In this document: positions 33,142 through 41,438 of the stretch, piece by piece | Numbering within the stretch: position 1 is the first letter of the stretch | Layout: every line of letters starts with the position of its first letter | Assembly: GCA_963718745.1 (NCBI GenBank) | Contig: OY970370.1 | Location: 124,001 to 188,000 of the forward strand | Length of the DNA stretch: 64,000 bases | Direction of reading: 5' to 3' | Source: Fermentibacter sp963718745 [NCBI: Candidatus Fermentibacterota bacterium] | GTDB lineage: Bacteria > Fermentibacterota > Fermentibacteria > Fermentibacterales | Program-made: the position numbers and the translations under genes | The notes under the pieces: generated by a model | The model's database searches: none | What the model was told of the DNA's origin: nothing | What the model saw: the letters and a program-made list of their open reading frames with translations, nothing else

Positions 33142-34051
33142 GGTTTCCACGGAATGGCTCTCAGGATGCTCCGGATGCCATGTGGCGATCGTCGATCTCC
33201 ACGAGAAGCTGCTCAACCTCGTTGATGACGTCGAATTCGTACGGGTTCCCGTGCTCATGGACGAGAAGGGCTATCCCAAGGCGGATGTCGGGATCGTCGA
33301 AGGCGCGGTGAGGAGCGAGCACGACAGGCACGCCCTCCTGAAGATGCGGGAGAGCTGCAAGAAGCTCCTTGCCTTCGGGACCTGCGCCGTCTACGGAGGC
33401 CCGTCGGGGCTGGGATGGCTCCACGGGAGCGACTCGATCCTTGCCAAGACTTACGGGGGCAATGTTTCCGACGCGAAGGGCTCGGTGGCTCCGACTCTCG
33501 CTCCGAAGCTGGAGGAGAGCGTCACCCCGATCGACGAAGTGGTAGACATAGACATGTATCTCGCGGGATGCCCGCCGCATCCCTTCTACATCGCCAGCGC
33601 GCTCCGGGAGCTGCTCGGCTCCGAGAGCATCCCCCTCACATCCAAGACCGTCTGCTCGGAGTGCGGCCGCAGGATGAAGAAGGCGGAGGGAGTGAAGCTC
33701 CACATGGGCGAAGTGACCGCCTCTGACCAGGAGACATGCTTCCTGAGCCAGGGCGTCGTGTGCCTCGGGAGCGTCACGCTGAACAGATGCAAGTCCCAGT
33801 GCCCCAACAAGGGCGTAGCCTGCGCGGGATGCGCCGGCCCGTCCATGGACCTGATGATCGAGCCGCATCTGGACATCAGAGGCCTGGTGGCGAAGAGGAT
33901 GAGCTTGCTGACCGGCATCCCGGAGAAGGAGATAAGCGACTACATACAGCGTGATGCCAAGACCTTCTACGCTTATGCGCTCTCCTCCCCGGTGATGTAC
34001 GGGAAACCCACGGTCGAGCTGCGCGAGTGGGCGGCGGAGGTCGGAAAGTGA
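33131..34051 (+). CDS. [NiFe]-hydrogenase small subunit (group 3-like)
   Basis: A 306-residue small subunit of the MvhG/F420-non-reducing and HoxY-like type, without Tat signal. The proximal [4Fe-4S] ligands C13, C16, C85 (AFGTC) and C147 (AGCPPHP) are present. Eight further cysteines (C175, C178, C203, C211, C220, C224, C231, C234) in the C-terminal half could hold the medial and distal clusters. The absence of an export signal places the enzyme in the cytoplasm. It passes electrons to the ferredoxin protein encoded after the large subunit. The exact hydrogenase subgroup needs a phylogeny. Confidence 0.92.
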   Translation: MKARVSTEWLSGCSGCHVAIVDLHEKLLNLVDDVEFVRVPVLMDEKGYPKADVGIVEGAVRSEHDRHALLKMRESCKKLLAFGTCAVYGGPSGLGWLHGSDSILAKTYGGNVSDAKGSVAPTLAPKLEESVTPIDEVVDIDMYLAGCPPHPFYIASALRELLGSESIPLTSKTVCSECGRRMKKAEGVKLHMGEVTASDQETCFLSQGVVCLGSVTLNRCKSQCPNKGVACAGCAGPSMDLMIEPHLDIRGLVAKRMSLLTGIPEKEISDYIQRDAKTFYAYALSSPVMYGKPTVELREWAAEVGK

Positions 34052-34088
34052 AGCATTCCTGTCCGATTCACTACCCGGGAGAGGCAAA

Positions 34089-35489
34089 ATGAAGAAAGTA
34101 ATAGTGGATCCGGTCACCCGGATAGAAGGTCATGCACGGATCGTGCTCGACATCGACGATGCAGGCAAAGTGGGCAAGGGACACCTCCAGGTCCTCGAGA
34201 TAAGGGGTTTCGAGAAGCTCCTCGAGAACATGGAGCTGTTCAAGATGCCCCTCATCACCGGCAGGATCTGCGGTGTGTGCCCGGCGGCCCATCACGTGGC
34301 GTCCGTGGTCGCAATCGAGACCGGACTGGGCGCGAAGATCCCGAAGGACGCAGCCCTGCTCCGCGAACTCATGTACATGGGCCACATCCTCCACTCCCAT
34401 GCCCTGAGCACTTTCGTGCTGACCGGTCCGGACGTGTTCGGCGGGATAGGTGCGAAGCCGGTTGACAGGAACGTCTTCGCCCTTCTCAAGCTCGATCCGG
34501 AGACGATCAAGAAGGTGCTGCGGCTCCGAAGCATAGGCCAGAAGACGGTCGAGATAGTCGGCGGCAGGGGAGTGCATCCGATCACCTCCATCCCCGGCGG
34601 TCTGGCAAGCCGGCCCACGAAGGAGGAGATCGCCTCCATCGCACAGTGGGGCGACGAGGCTCTGGGCATTCTCGAGGCCATAGCGCCGGTCTTCGGGAAG
34701 AAGCTGGCCGAACTCGAAGACCTGCGCGAGCCCGCCGTGCTCGATTTCATGCCGGCGGCCCTCAGCGACAAGGGTGCCGTCGCCTTCTGGAACGCACCCT
34801 GCGTGGTGAAGAACCGCGATGGCAGCGAGGAGAGATCCTTCCCTGCCGAGAAGTACGCGGACAACTTCGTGGAGCACGTTGCGGACGACTCCTACATGAA
34901 GTCCGTCACCCTGAGCGGGAAGCCGGAAGGAAACTTCTTCGTCGGCCCTCTGGCCAGGTGCCTGGTCAACGACAGGTTCTCCTCGCCGAAGGCGACCGCC
35001 CTGCTCGGAGAGTTCCGCTCGAAGCCCAGGAACTCCGCGCTCGACAACATGGAGGCCAGGCTTGTGGAGGCCGTTCACTCGGCCGAGCGCCTCAGCATGA
35101 TAGCCGGCTCGGAACTCGGTGACGGCCCGCTCCGGGTCGAACTCCACCCCAAGGCCGGCAGGTACATCGGAATGGTCGAGGCTCCTCGCGGGATACTGAT
35201 CCATGACTTCACAGCGGACGACGCGGGCCGGATCACCTCTGCCAACCTGATAGTGGCGACGCAGAACAACTACGATGCGATCGACAGGGCCATCACCGGC
35301 CTCGCAGGCTACCTGGCTCCCGGCGGAGACGACGAGAAGCTGATGAACGGCGTCGAGTTCGCCCTGAGGTGCTTCGATCCCTGCCTGGCATGCGCCACTC
35401 ACGCAGCCGGGAGGATGCCCGTCGAGATAGAGATCAGGCGCGAAGGCACCACGGTGAGGACTCTGTCCAGGGGGGAGGTCCGGTCGTGA
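34089..35489 (+). CDS. [NiFe]-hydrogenase large subunit (group 3-like)
   Basis: A 466-residue catalytic subunit. The N-terminal L1 motif RICGVCPAAHH supplies C61 and C64, and the C-terminal L2 motif DPCLACATH supplies C432 and C435, the four cysteines that hold the Ni-Fe centre. A 28-residue tail after H438 would be removed by the maturation protease encoded two genes downstream. Sequence style (VDPVTRIEGHARI, MPLEV-like MPVEIEI after the L2 motif) fits cytoplasmic group 3 enzymes such as MvhA. It would produce or consume H2 with a soluble electron carrier. The stop overlaps the ferredoxin start (GTGA). Confidence 0.95.
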   Translation: MKKVIVDPVTRIEGHARIVLDIDDAGKVGKGHLQVLEIRGFEKLLENMELFKMPLITGRICGVCPAAHHVASVVAIETGLGAKIPKDAALLRELMYMGHILHSHALSTFVLTGPDVFGGIGAKPVDRNVFALLKLDPETIKKVLRLRSIGQKTVEIVGGRGVHPITSIPGGLASRPTKEEIASIAQWGDEALGILEAIAPVFGKKLAELEDLREPAVLDFMPAALSDKGAVAFWNAPCVVKNRDGSEERSFPAEKYADNFVEHVADDSYMKSVTLSGKPEGNFFVGPLARCLVNDRFSSPKATALLGEFRSKPRNSALDNMEARLVEAVHSAERLSMIAGSELGDGPLRVELHPKAGRYIGMVEAPRGILIHDFTADDAGRITSANLIVATQNNYDAIDRAITGLAGYLAPGGDDEKLMNGVEFALRCFDPCLACATHAAGRMPVEIEIRREGTTVRTLSRGEVRS

Positions 35490-36211
35490 TAGAGATCAGG
35501 GTCGATGAGGACGCCTGCGTCGGCTGCACCCTCTGCGTCGACATCTGTCCGACCAAGGTGTTCGAGTTCGACGAGAAGAAGGGCAAGCCTGTCGTGGCAA
35601 AGCCCAAGGAGTGCTTCGGCTGCCTGAGCTGCTCCGAGATCTGCCCCGCCACGGCGATCACCCACGAGGGCATCACCCACTCCGAGAACCACTACTACGA
35701 TCCGGGATCGATCCGGATCTCGCAGAAGTCGACTGGCGTGTCTCCCGAGATCAACTTCCCGCAGGATCCGGGCTCCCGCAAGAGCGCGGTGGGCGACCTC
35801 GGGATCCGGCTCCTCTCGGTGGCCTCCGTCTTCAGGCAGACGCTCGGTGGAAGCCTTCCCGCGGTGGGAACCATGGCCGGCCGCACGCTCGCCACACAGC
35901 TCCCGCGGTACCACGTGCCGGCGGACTTCGCCGAAGCCCTCCGGATGGTCGTCGATCAGCTGGCCCCCACATGGGATCTGAAAGCCGAGTACGACGGGGC
36001 GGAGAGCCTCAAGATCAAGACCGGGAGCTGCTTCATCCGCGACCTCTGCAAGAAGGAGGGCATCCCCCTGGGAGGCGACCTCTGCATACTGTTCTACAAC
36101 TACCTCGCGGGTTACCTGGGCAAGCTCTCGGGAGTCAGGCTGAAGCTCGAGAACACTGCCCCCGGAGACACCTCCTGCACATACGACATCAAGGTGTTCA
36201 GGAAGGAGTGA
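35486..36211 (+). CDS. 2x[4Fe-4S] ferredoxin fused to a V4R-like domain
   Basis: A 241-residue protein. Residues 8-55 hold two classic clusters, C11-x2-C14-x2-C17-x3-C21-P and C43-x2-C46-x2-C49-x3-C53-P. After a linker, residues 140-241 form a domain similar to the protein at 32632 (LKIKTGSCFIRDLCKKEG ... DLCILFYNYLAGYLGKLSGVRLKLENTAPGDTSCTYDIKVF). It is probably the electron-transfer partner of the hydrogenase, with the extra domain acting in docking or ligand sensing (inference). GTG 35486 overlaps the large-subunit stop; the stop overlaps the protease start. Confidence 0.85.
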   Translation: MIEIRVDEDACVGCTLCVDICPTKVFEFDEKKGKPVVAKPKECFGCLSCSEICPATAITHEGITHSENHYYDPGSIRISQKSTGVSPEINFPQDPGSRKSAVGDLGIRLLSVASVFRQTLGGSLPAVGTMAGRTLATQLPRYHVPADFAEALRMVVDQLAPTWDLKAEYDGAESLKIKTGSCFIRDLCKKEGIPLGGDLCILFYNYLAGYLGKLSGVRLKLENTAPGDTSCTYDIKVFRKE

Positions 36212-36681
36212 GCCCGGATCCGGTTGCCAGGCTCGCGGTCGTAGGCATAGGGAACACCCTGGCGGGAGACGACGGAGCCGGGATAAGGGCAGTTGAGATG
36301 CTGAGAGACAGGCTGGGGGATGCCGCTGGTCATGGCATCCTCCTCCTGACTCTCGAGGGCGACCTGCTCTCGGTCGCCGACATGCTTGAAAGCGCAGACA
36401 GCTTCATCTTCCTCGACGCGGTAGCCGGCACCCCGCCCGGACGGATCGTGAGATCCAGCTCCGCCTGCAGGGCTTTCGCCCCCTCGTTCCACCAGACCGA
36501 CATCGGCACGCTCATGGCGAGGCTCAGCACGCTGGGGCTGCGCGAGCCGTTCCCCACATGGGAGATACGGGGTGTGACTATCGATCCGCCCACCTTCCTG
36601 GGGGAGGGGCTCTCACCGGAGGTCGAGGAGGCGGTCGACAGGCTGGTGGAAGACCTCGCCGCGGAGATCCGGGGATCGTGA
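36208..36681 (+). CDS. Hydrogenase maturation protease (HyaD/HycI family)
   Basis: A 157-residue nickel-dependent endopeptidase that trims the large-subunit C-terminus once Ni is bound. The family opening VVGIGNTLAGDDGAGIRAVEML carries the first acidic Ni ligand (D of GDDG), FIFLDAV the second, and SFHQTDIG the His. GTG 36208 overlaps the ferredoxin stop, and its own stop overlaps the hypF GTG (GTGA). Its place directly after the structural genes suggests it is dedicated to this enzyme. Confidence 0.9.
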   Translation: MSPDPVARLAVVGIGNTLAGDDGAGIRAVEMLRDRLGDAAGHGILLLTLEGDLLSVADMLESADSFIFLDAVAGTPPGRIVRSSSACRAFAPSFHQTDIGTLMARLSTLGLREPFPTWEIRGVTIDPPTFLGEGLSPEVEEAVDRLVEDLAAEIRGS

Positions 36682-38951
36682 CAGTCCGACCGCCGGAGAC
36701 CGCCGGCGGGGCGGCCCGGGATTCGACCCGCCGCGTGTCCCTGACGGTCAAGGGTATCGTCCAGGGCGTCGGCTTCAGGCCCTTCCTCTTCAGGCTCGCG
36801 AGCAGACTCTGCATCACAGGCTGGTGCGTGAACAGCGGAGGAGAGGTCCGTCTCGAGATCCAGTCCACGGCCGGGGCGATAGGCGCCTTCCTCGAGCTGC
36901 TCGTCTCGGAGCTTCCACCGGCGGCATCGATCGAGTCGGTGACCACCTCGGAGATACCGGCTGTCTCTTCCGAGCGAGCCTTCGTGATCCTGCCCAGCGA
37001 GGAGAGGGCGCTCGAGCCCGGTGGCCTCTCGCCGGATCTCGCCCCGTGTCCCGCATGCCTTGCCGAGATGCGGGATCCATCTTCCAGACGCAGGGGATAC
37101 GCCCTGCTTTCCTGCTCGGACTGCGGGCCACGCTATTCCGTCAGTACCGGGCTCCCGTACGACCGCGCACTTACGACCATGGCCCCATACCCGCTCTGCT
37201 CCGCATGCGAGAGGGAGTACCTGGATCCTTCCGACAGGAGGTTCCATGCCGAACCCCTCGCCTGTCCCGTCTGCGGTCCCCCCCTGAGGCTGGTGACCGC
37301 GGGAGGGGGCTCACGTGAGGGTGACCCTGTTGCCGATGCTGCCGGCATCCTGCATCGCGGGGGAGTCGTAGCGGTGAAGGGGGCGGGAGGATACCTCCTG
37401 GCTGCAAACGCCTGTGACGACGCAGTACTGGAGAGGGTCAGGAGATCCAAGAACCGCCCGTGGAAACCCCTGGCCGTGATGGTCGGAGACCTTGCCTCGG
37501 CAGCTGGCCTGGTCCTGCTGGACGGTGCGTCAGCCGAGGCACTCTGCTCTCCAGCCGCACCCATCGTCATAGCACGGGCCAGACCGGGCAGCCGCCTCTC
37601 CCGCCTGGTGGCTCCCGGCATGTCGACGATCGGGGTGATGCTCCCCTCGACCCCGCTCCAGCAGATGCTGCTGGATGCCTTCGACGGTCCTCTTGTCATG
37701 ACTTCCGGCAACGACGCGGAGGATCCCATCATCACCGAAGACTCGGACGCCCTGTCCTCCCTGGACGCGGATTCCTTCATCATGCACGACCGGAGGATAG
37801 AGGGGGCGCTGGATGACAGTGTCGTCATACCGCCGATAATCGTCAGGCGCTCGCGGGGTTTCGTCCCGAGGATCGTGAAGGCGGCGTTCAACACCCCGGT
37901 ACCCATCGTGGCGGCTGGAGCGGATCAGAGCGCGACATTCGCGTTGATGCGGAACGACAGGCTCCTCCCGGGGAGGCCGATCGGCGATCTGGACGGCCCT
38001 GCAGCCGCCCGGACATGGCGGGTCGAGCTGGACAGGATGCTATCGCAGTACGGGGTCGACAGGGCGGTAGTAGCCGCCGACCTCCACCCGGGTTACCGTT
38101 CCAGGGCGCTTGCAGAGGAACTGGCGGGCTCACGGGGATGGAAGGTCTTCGTGGTCCAGCACCATTTCGCGCACATGTGCTCCGTGATGCTGGAACACGG
38201 CCTCGACCCCTCCGCGAAAGCCGTCGGCCTGATACTGGACGGAACCGGCTACGGTCCCGACGGATCGATCTGGGGTTGCGAGATGCTCGAGGGCGGCCTC
38301 GAAGGCTACAGGAGAGCCGGCCATCTGAAGCAGGTGCCCATGCCAGGAGGAGAGGCGGCGGTGCGCGAACCCAGACGCATGGCGGCCTCGCACCTGAGGT
38401 CGGCAGGCCTGGTGCACGACTGGCCGGCGCTCGACCAGGTCATGGACTCGCGGAGCCTCTCGCCGCTGACCTCGAGCGCGGGGCGGCTTTTCGATGCCGC
38501 CGCATATGTCCTGGGTATATGCCCGCCGCGTGTCTCCTGCCAGGCGGAGGCGGCAATGCTGCTGGAGTCCGCCGCCGATCCGGAGGAGACCCTCTCCTTC
38601 GACATGGATGTGGACTCCTCGTTCGTGATCGATCCTTCGAGGGCTTTCGAGCGTCTTCTGGACGGGAGCATCCCTGTGCCGGCGAGGGCCGCCGGATTCC
38701 ACAACGGTCTGGCCGGAGCCCTATGCAGGGCCGCGACCGGAATCCTGGATGGAAGGGATCTGCCCGTGGTGCTTGCAGGAGGCTGCTGGGCCAACACTCT
38801 CCTCCTGCGGGCGGTCCGTTCCGGCCTGGAGGGCGCGGGTCTGGATGTGATGTTCGGCAGGGAACTGCCGGTGGGCGACGGAGCGGTGGCCGCAGGCCAG
38901 GCGGCGGCGGTCGCTGCGATGCTCCCCGTTGGACGGGAGCGGGCTGTCTGA
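36678..38951 (+). CDS. hypF: Carbamoyltransferase HypF
   Basis: A 757-residue HypF, which turns carbamoyl phosphate into the thiocarbamate on HypE that becomes the cyanide ligand. Domains in order: acylphosphatase (about 20-110; VKGIVQGVGFRPFLFRLA), two zinc fingers (CPAC ... CSDC and CSAC ... CPVC), the YrdC-like domain (GGVVAVKGAGGYLLAANA ... MTSGNDAEDPI) and the Kae1-like domain (QHHFAHMCSVMLEHGL, LILDGTGYGPDGSIWGCE, VVLAGGCWANTLL). GTG 36678 overlaps the protease stop by 4 bp. Confidence 0.95.
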   Translation: MTVRPPETAGGAARDSTRRVSLTVKGIVQGVGFRPFLFRLASRLCITGWCVNSGGEVRLEIQSTAGAIGAFLELLVSELPPAASIESVTTSEIPAVSSERAFVILPSEERALEPGGLSPDLAPCPACLAEMRDPSSRRRGYALLSCSDCGPRYSVSTGLPYDRALTTMAPYPLCSACEREYLDPSDRRFHAEPLACPVCGPPLRLVTAGGGSREGDPVADAAGILHRGGVVAVKGAGGYLLAANACDDAVLERVRRSKNRPWKPLAVMVGDLASAAGLVLLDGASAEALCSPAAPIVIARARPGSRLSRLVAPGMSTIGVMLPSTPLQQMLLDAFDGPLVMTSGNDAEDPIITEDSDALSSLDADSFIMHDRRIEGALDDSVVIPPIIVRRSRGFVPRIVKAAFNTPVPIVAAGADQSATFALMRNDRLLPGRPIGDLDGPAAARTWRVELDRMLSQYGVDRAVVAADLHPGYRSRALAEELAGSRGWKVFVVQHHFAHMCSVMLEHGLDPSAKAVGLILDGTGYGPDGSIWGCEMLEGGLEGYRRAGHLKQVPMPGGEAAVREPRRMAASHLRSAGLVHDWPALDQVMDSRSLSPLTSSAGRLFDAAAYVLGICPPRVSCQAEAAMLLESAADPEETLSFDMDVDSSFVIDPSRAFERLLDGSIPVPARAAGFHNGLAGALCRAATGILDGRDLPVVLAGGCWANTLLLRAVRSGLEGAGLDVMFGRELPVGDGAVAAGQAAAVAAMLPVGRERAV

Positions 38952-38970
38952 TGAAGGGAAGGGTTTTCGC

Positions 38971-39633
38971 GTGATTCGAAGGATGAACACAGGCGTGATG
39001 AGGAGGAACGAGGAGGAGGCAGCCGGGAACAGGGCGCTGCTGGATGGTCTCGAGATCCTGGGGATCAACATCATGAGCTCGCCCGGCTCCGGGAAGACCA
39101 CGCTCCTGGAGAGCCTGGGCCGTATCCTCGGATCGGAGATGGCCGTCATCGAGGGCGACGTGAAGACCAGGAGGGACGCGGAGAGGCTGGAGGAGATCGG
39201 GATCAAGGCCTGGCAGATCGAGACAGGCGGCGCCTGTCATCTGGACGCCCTTTCCGTAGGGAGCGCCATTTCGAGCCTGGGACTCAGGAAGGGCGTACAG
39301 AAGTTCCTCGTCATAGAGAATGTCGGCAACCTGATCTGCCCCAGCTCCTATGATCTGGGCGAACGCCTCAGGATCGGCCTCCTGTCGCTTCCGGAGGGTG
39401 ACGACAAGGTCCTCAAGTACCCGTCGCTCTTCAGCCGGATCGACCTCCTGCTCCTGACGAAAACGGATCTTGCCCCATACCTCGATTTCGACCTGGGGAG
39501 GGCCGAGGCCGAGTGCAGAAGCATCAACCCGGGACTCGTGACGATCGCTGTCAGCTCTGCAACCGGCGCGGGTGTGGACGAGGTTGTCTCCCTGTTCAGG
39601 AAGCGCTACGGAGAGGTCTGGGGAGGCGCCTGA
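38971..39633 (+). CDS. hypB: Hydrogenase nickel GTPase HypB
   Basis: A 220-residue HypB, the GTPase that delivers nickel together with HypA. The G1 motif SSPGSGKTTL, switch region EGDVKTRRDAERL, ETGGACHLDA, VIENVGNLICPSSYDLGE (nickel/zinc Cys) and TKTDL are present. There is no N-terminal His-rich storage region. GTG 38971 was chosen from the upstream AAGGGAAGGG and family length; ATG 38983 is an alternative. It closes the array; its last 28 bp overlap the convergent cutC gene. Confidence 0.94.
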   Translation: MIRRMNTGVMRRNEEEAAGNRALLDGLEILGINIMSSPGSGKTTLLESLGRILGSEMAVIEGDVKTRRDAERLEEIGIKAWQIETGGACHLDALSVGSAISSLGLRKGVQKFLVIENVGNLICPSSYDLGERLRIGLLSLPEGDDKVLKYPSLFSRIDLLLLTKTDLAPYLDFDLGRAEAECRSINPGLVTIAVSSATGAGVDEVVSLFRKRYGEVWGGA

Positions 39634-40352
39634 CCGTCCCTTCCCAGAGCGCGGAGAAGAGCCCGCATCTCTGCTGGGTCGAATGCGCGGAGGCCGTCTC
39701 CGCCTGTTCGTGAGAACGAGCCATGGATCCATCCGGAACCGGTTGCCATGACGAGTCCGGGGGCGTTGGACGCCCGGATTCCTCCGCCCGGGAGTATCTC
39801 GATGGTGTCTCCCGCGTGCTCGATCAGCCCGGCCAGGCATCGTGCACCCTCCGGGGCGGACGCGGCGCCACCGGATGTGAGAACGCGCACGACACCCAGA
39901 TCGATGAGCGAATCCAGTGCGGACAGCTTGTCAGACACGAGGTCGAAGGCCCTGTGGAAAATGATAGGGATCCCGCCAGCCGCCTCCCGGACCCTCTCGA
40001 TGAAGCCGGTGTCGATCCCGTGGTCGTGCGTCAGGGCGCCGGTTACAAATCCTCCCGTGCCGAGCGATGCGAAATCCCTGCAGGTCCTGATGGCCATCCC
40101 GGCCTCCGCATCGTCGAAGACGAAGCCGCCCGGTCTCGGCCGGACCAGCACGACGACCGGAACGGAAAGGCATTCCAGAGCTGCGAGGATATCCGACCTC
40201 TCAGGTGAGACCCCGCCCGTTTCCAGCCTTCGGCAGAGCTCGATCCTGTCGGCCCCGCACGCGGCTGCGGAAGAGGCATCGGCCGGGGAGCCCGCCGCCA
40301 CCTCCACAGACACGTCGGAAAGAAGGGGAGGCCGGACGGGATGCGCCCTCAT
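39606..40352 (-). CDS. cutC: CutC family protein
   Basis: A 248-residue TIM-barrel protein of the CutC family, named for copper homeostasis although its enzymatic role is still unclear. Family blocks: SVEVAAGSPADASSAAACGADRIELCRRLETGGVSPE, VVLVRPRPGGFVFDDAE, GFVTGALTHDHGID, IIFHRAFDLV, GVVRVLTSGGAASAPEG and ILPGGGIRASNAP. AGGAGG precedes the ATG by 4-5 nt. It converges on hypB with a 28-bp overlap of coding sequence. Confidence 0.9.
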   Translation of the reverse strand: MRAHPVRPPLLSDVSVEVAAGSPADASSAAACGADRIELCRRLETGGVSPERSDILAALECLSVPVVVLVRPRPGGFVFDDAEAGMAIRTCRDFASLGTGGFVTGALTHDHGIDTGFIERVREAAGGIPIIFHRAFDLVSDKLSALDSLIDLGVVRVLTSGGAASAPEGARCLAGLIEHAGDTIEILPGGGIRASNAPGLVMATGSGWIHGSFSRTGGDGLRAFDPAEMRALLRALGRDGQAPPQTSP

Positions 40353-40388
40353 CCGGCCTCCTGCATGCCGGTCAGGTTCGTCCGGACC

Positions 40389-41306
40389 TCAGCGGTTCTG
40401 CGGCTGGTAGATCATCGGGAGACCGTTTCCGGTGTCGCCCACTATCACGAACGTCGTGTTCTCGGAGTGCGCGAGTTCACCCGTGACCTCTATCGCCTTC
40501 CAGGACAGCAGCTGCTCGGTGAGTCCGGTGGATACGATCCGCTGGTAGTCGGCAATGCCCTGGGCTTCTATCCTCATCCTCTCGGATTCCAGAACCTGTG
40601 CCTGGATCACGTATTCCATCCTGAGGGCCTCCTGCTCGGCCTCCTGCTTGGCTACTATCGCGTCGCGCAGGGTCTGGGGCAGATCGATGTTCTCGAGCGG
40701 GGCCTGCTCGATGATTATCCCCAGGGGAGCCAGCAGAGTGGTGAGGCTGTCCTCGATCTGGGTGTTCACTCCGGCTCTGCCGAGGGTGTAGAGAGCCTCG
40801 GGATCGTACATCACGAGGATGTTCTTGGCAGTCCTGTTGATGAACGGAGCGATGAGGATCGAGTAGTACTCGGAACCGACGGTCTGGAAGACATTGGGGG
40901 CCATCGAAGGCTCGAGCCGGTAGACGAGGCTCATCTGAACGTCGACCGTGACGCCGGTCGAGGTGGAGGCGTTCATGGTCATCGTCTCGGTCTGCCTGCG
41001 GATGGACATCAGGTGCACGTCGGCCCAGGGGATCTTGGCGTGGAGACCCTCGGGGACAGGGGTCCGCTGGACCTGGCCCGCGATTGTGATGACGCCGACA
41101 TGGCCCGACGGGATCATGACCATGCAGGACAGAAGCATCAGGATGAAACCAGCGACGACAGCCAGACCGCCGAGCTTCCGGAGGGGCGATCTGTCGATGC
41201 CGTACGCCCGGATCACCTTGTCGTCGTTCGATCTCTTCTCGCGCCCGCCGGCGGCGAGGGCGAGACCCAATATCACCAGCAGCACTGAAATGACGAATAG
41301 AAACAT
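40389..41306 (-). CDS. SPFH/band-7 (prohibitin-like) membrane protein
   Basis: A 305-residue protein. Two N-terminal membrane helices (MFLFVISVLLVILGLALAAGG and GLAVVAGFILMLLSCMVMI) are followed by an SPFH domain (PSGHVGVITIAGQVQRTPVPEGLHAKIPWADVHLMSIRRQTETM, then VDVQMSLVYRL) and a coiled-coil segment (QTLRDAIVAKQEAEQEALRMEYVIQAQVLESERMRIEAQGIADYQRIV). Such proteins form large rings in the inner membrane and tune proteases or membrane domains. The start at 41306 has AAGGAGGG 3 nt before it, better than the ATG at 41321. Alone on its strand, divergent from a barrel gene. Confidence 0.88.
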   Translation of the reverse strand: MFLFVISVLLVILGLALAAGGREKRSNDDKVIRAYGIDRSPLRKLGGLAVVAGFILMLLSCMVMIPSGHVGVITIAGQVQRTPVPEGLHAKIPWADVHLMSIRRQTETMTMNASTSTGVTVDVQMSLVYRLEPSMAPNVFQTVGSEYYSILIAPFINRTAKNILVMYDPEALYTLGRAGVNTQIEDSLTTLLAPLGIIIEQAPLENIDLPQTLRDAIVAKQEAEQEALRMEYVIQAQVLESERMRIEAQGIADYQRIVSTGLTEQLLSWKAIEVTGELAHSENTTFVIVGDTGNGLPMIYQPQNR

Positions 41307-41438
41307 TATCCCTCCTTGCATGTCGGCACACCCAACCGGTGTAATGTACGCCCGCGGCCTTCCCGGGGCCACTCCCGGCTATTCCTTTCCGGACGCGCTG
41401 GCATTAGATAAGCGGCTGAAACATTGAAAGGAGAACAG

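Noticed and set aside
31786-35402. Minus-strand frames of 440-490 codons opposite the DnaA-like and hydrogenase genes
   Set aside because: Pure shadows of conserved plus-strand genes, without recognisable motifs or ribosome-binding sites.
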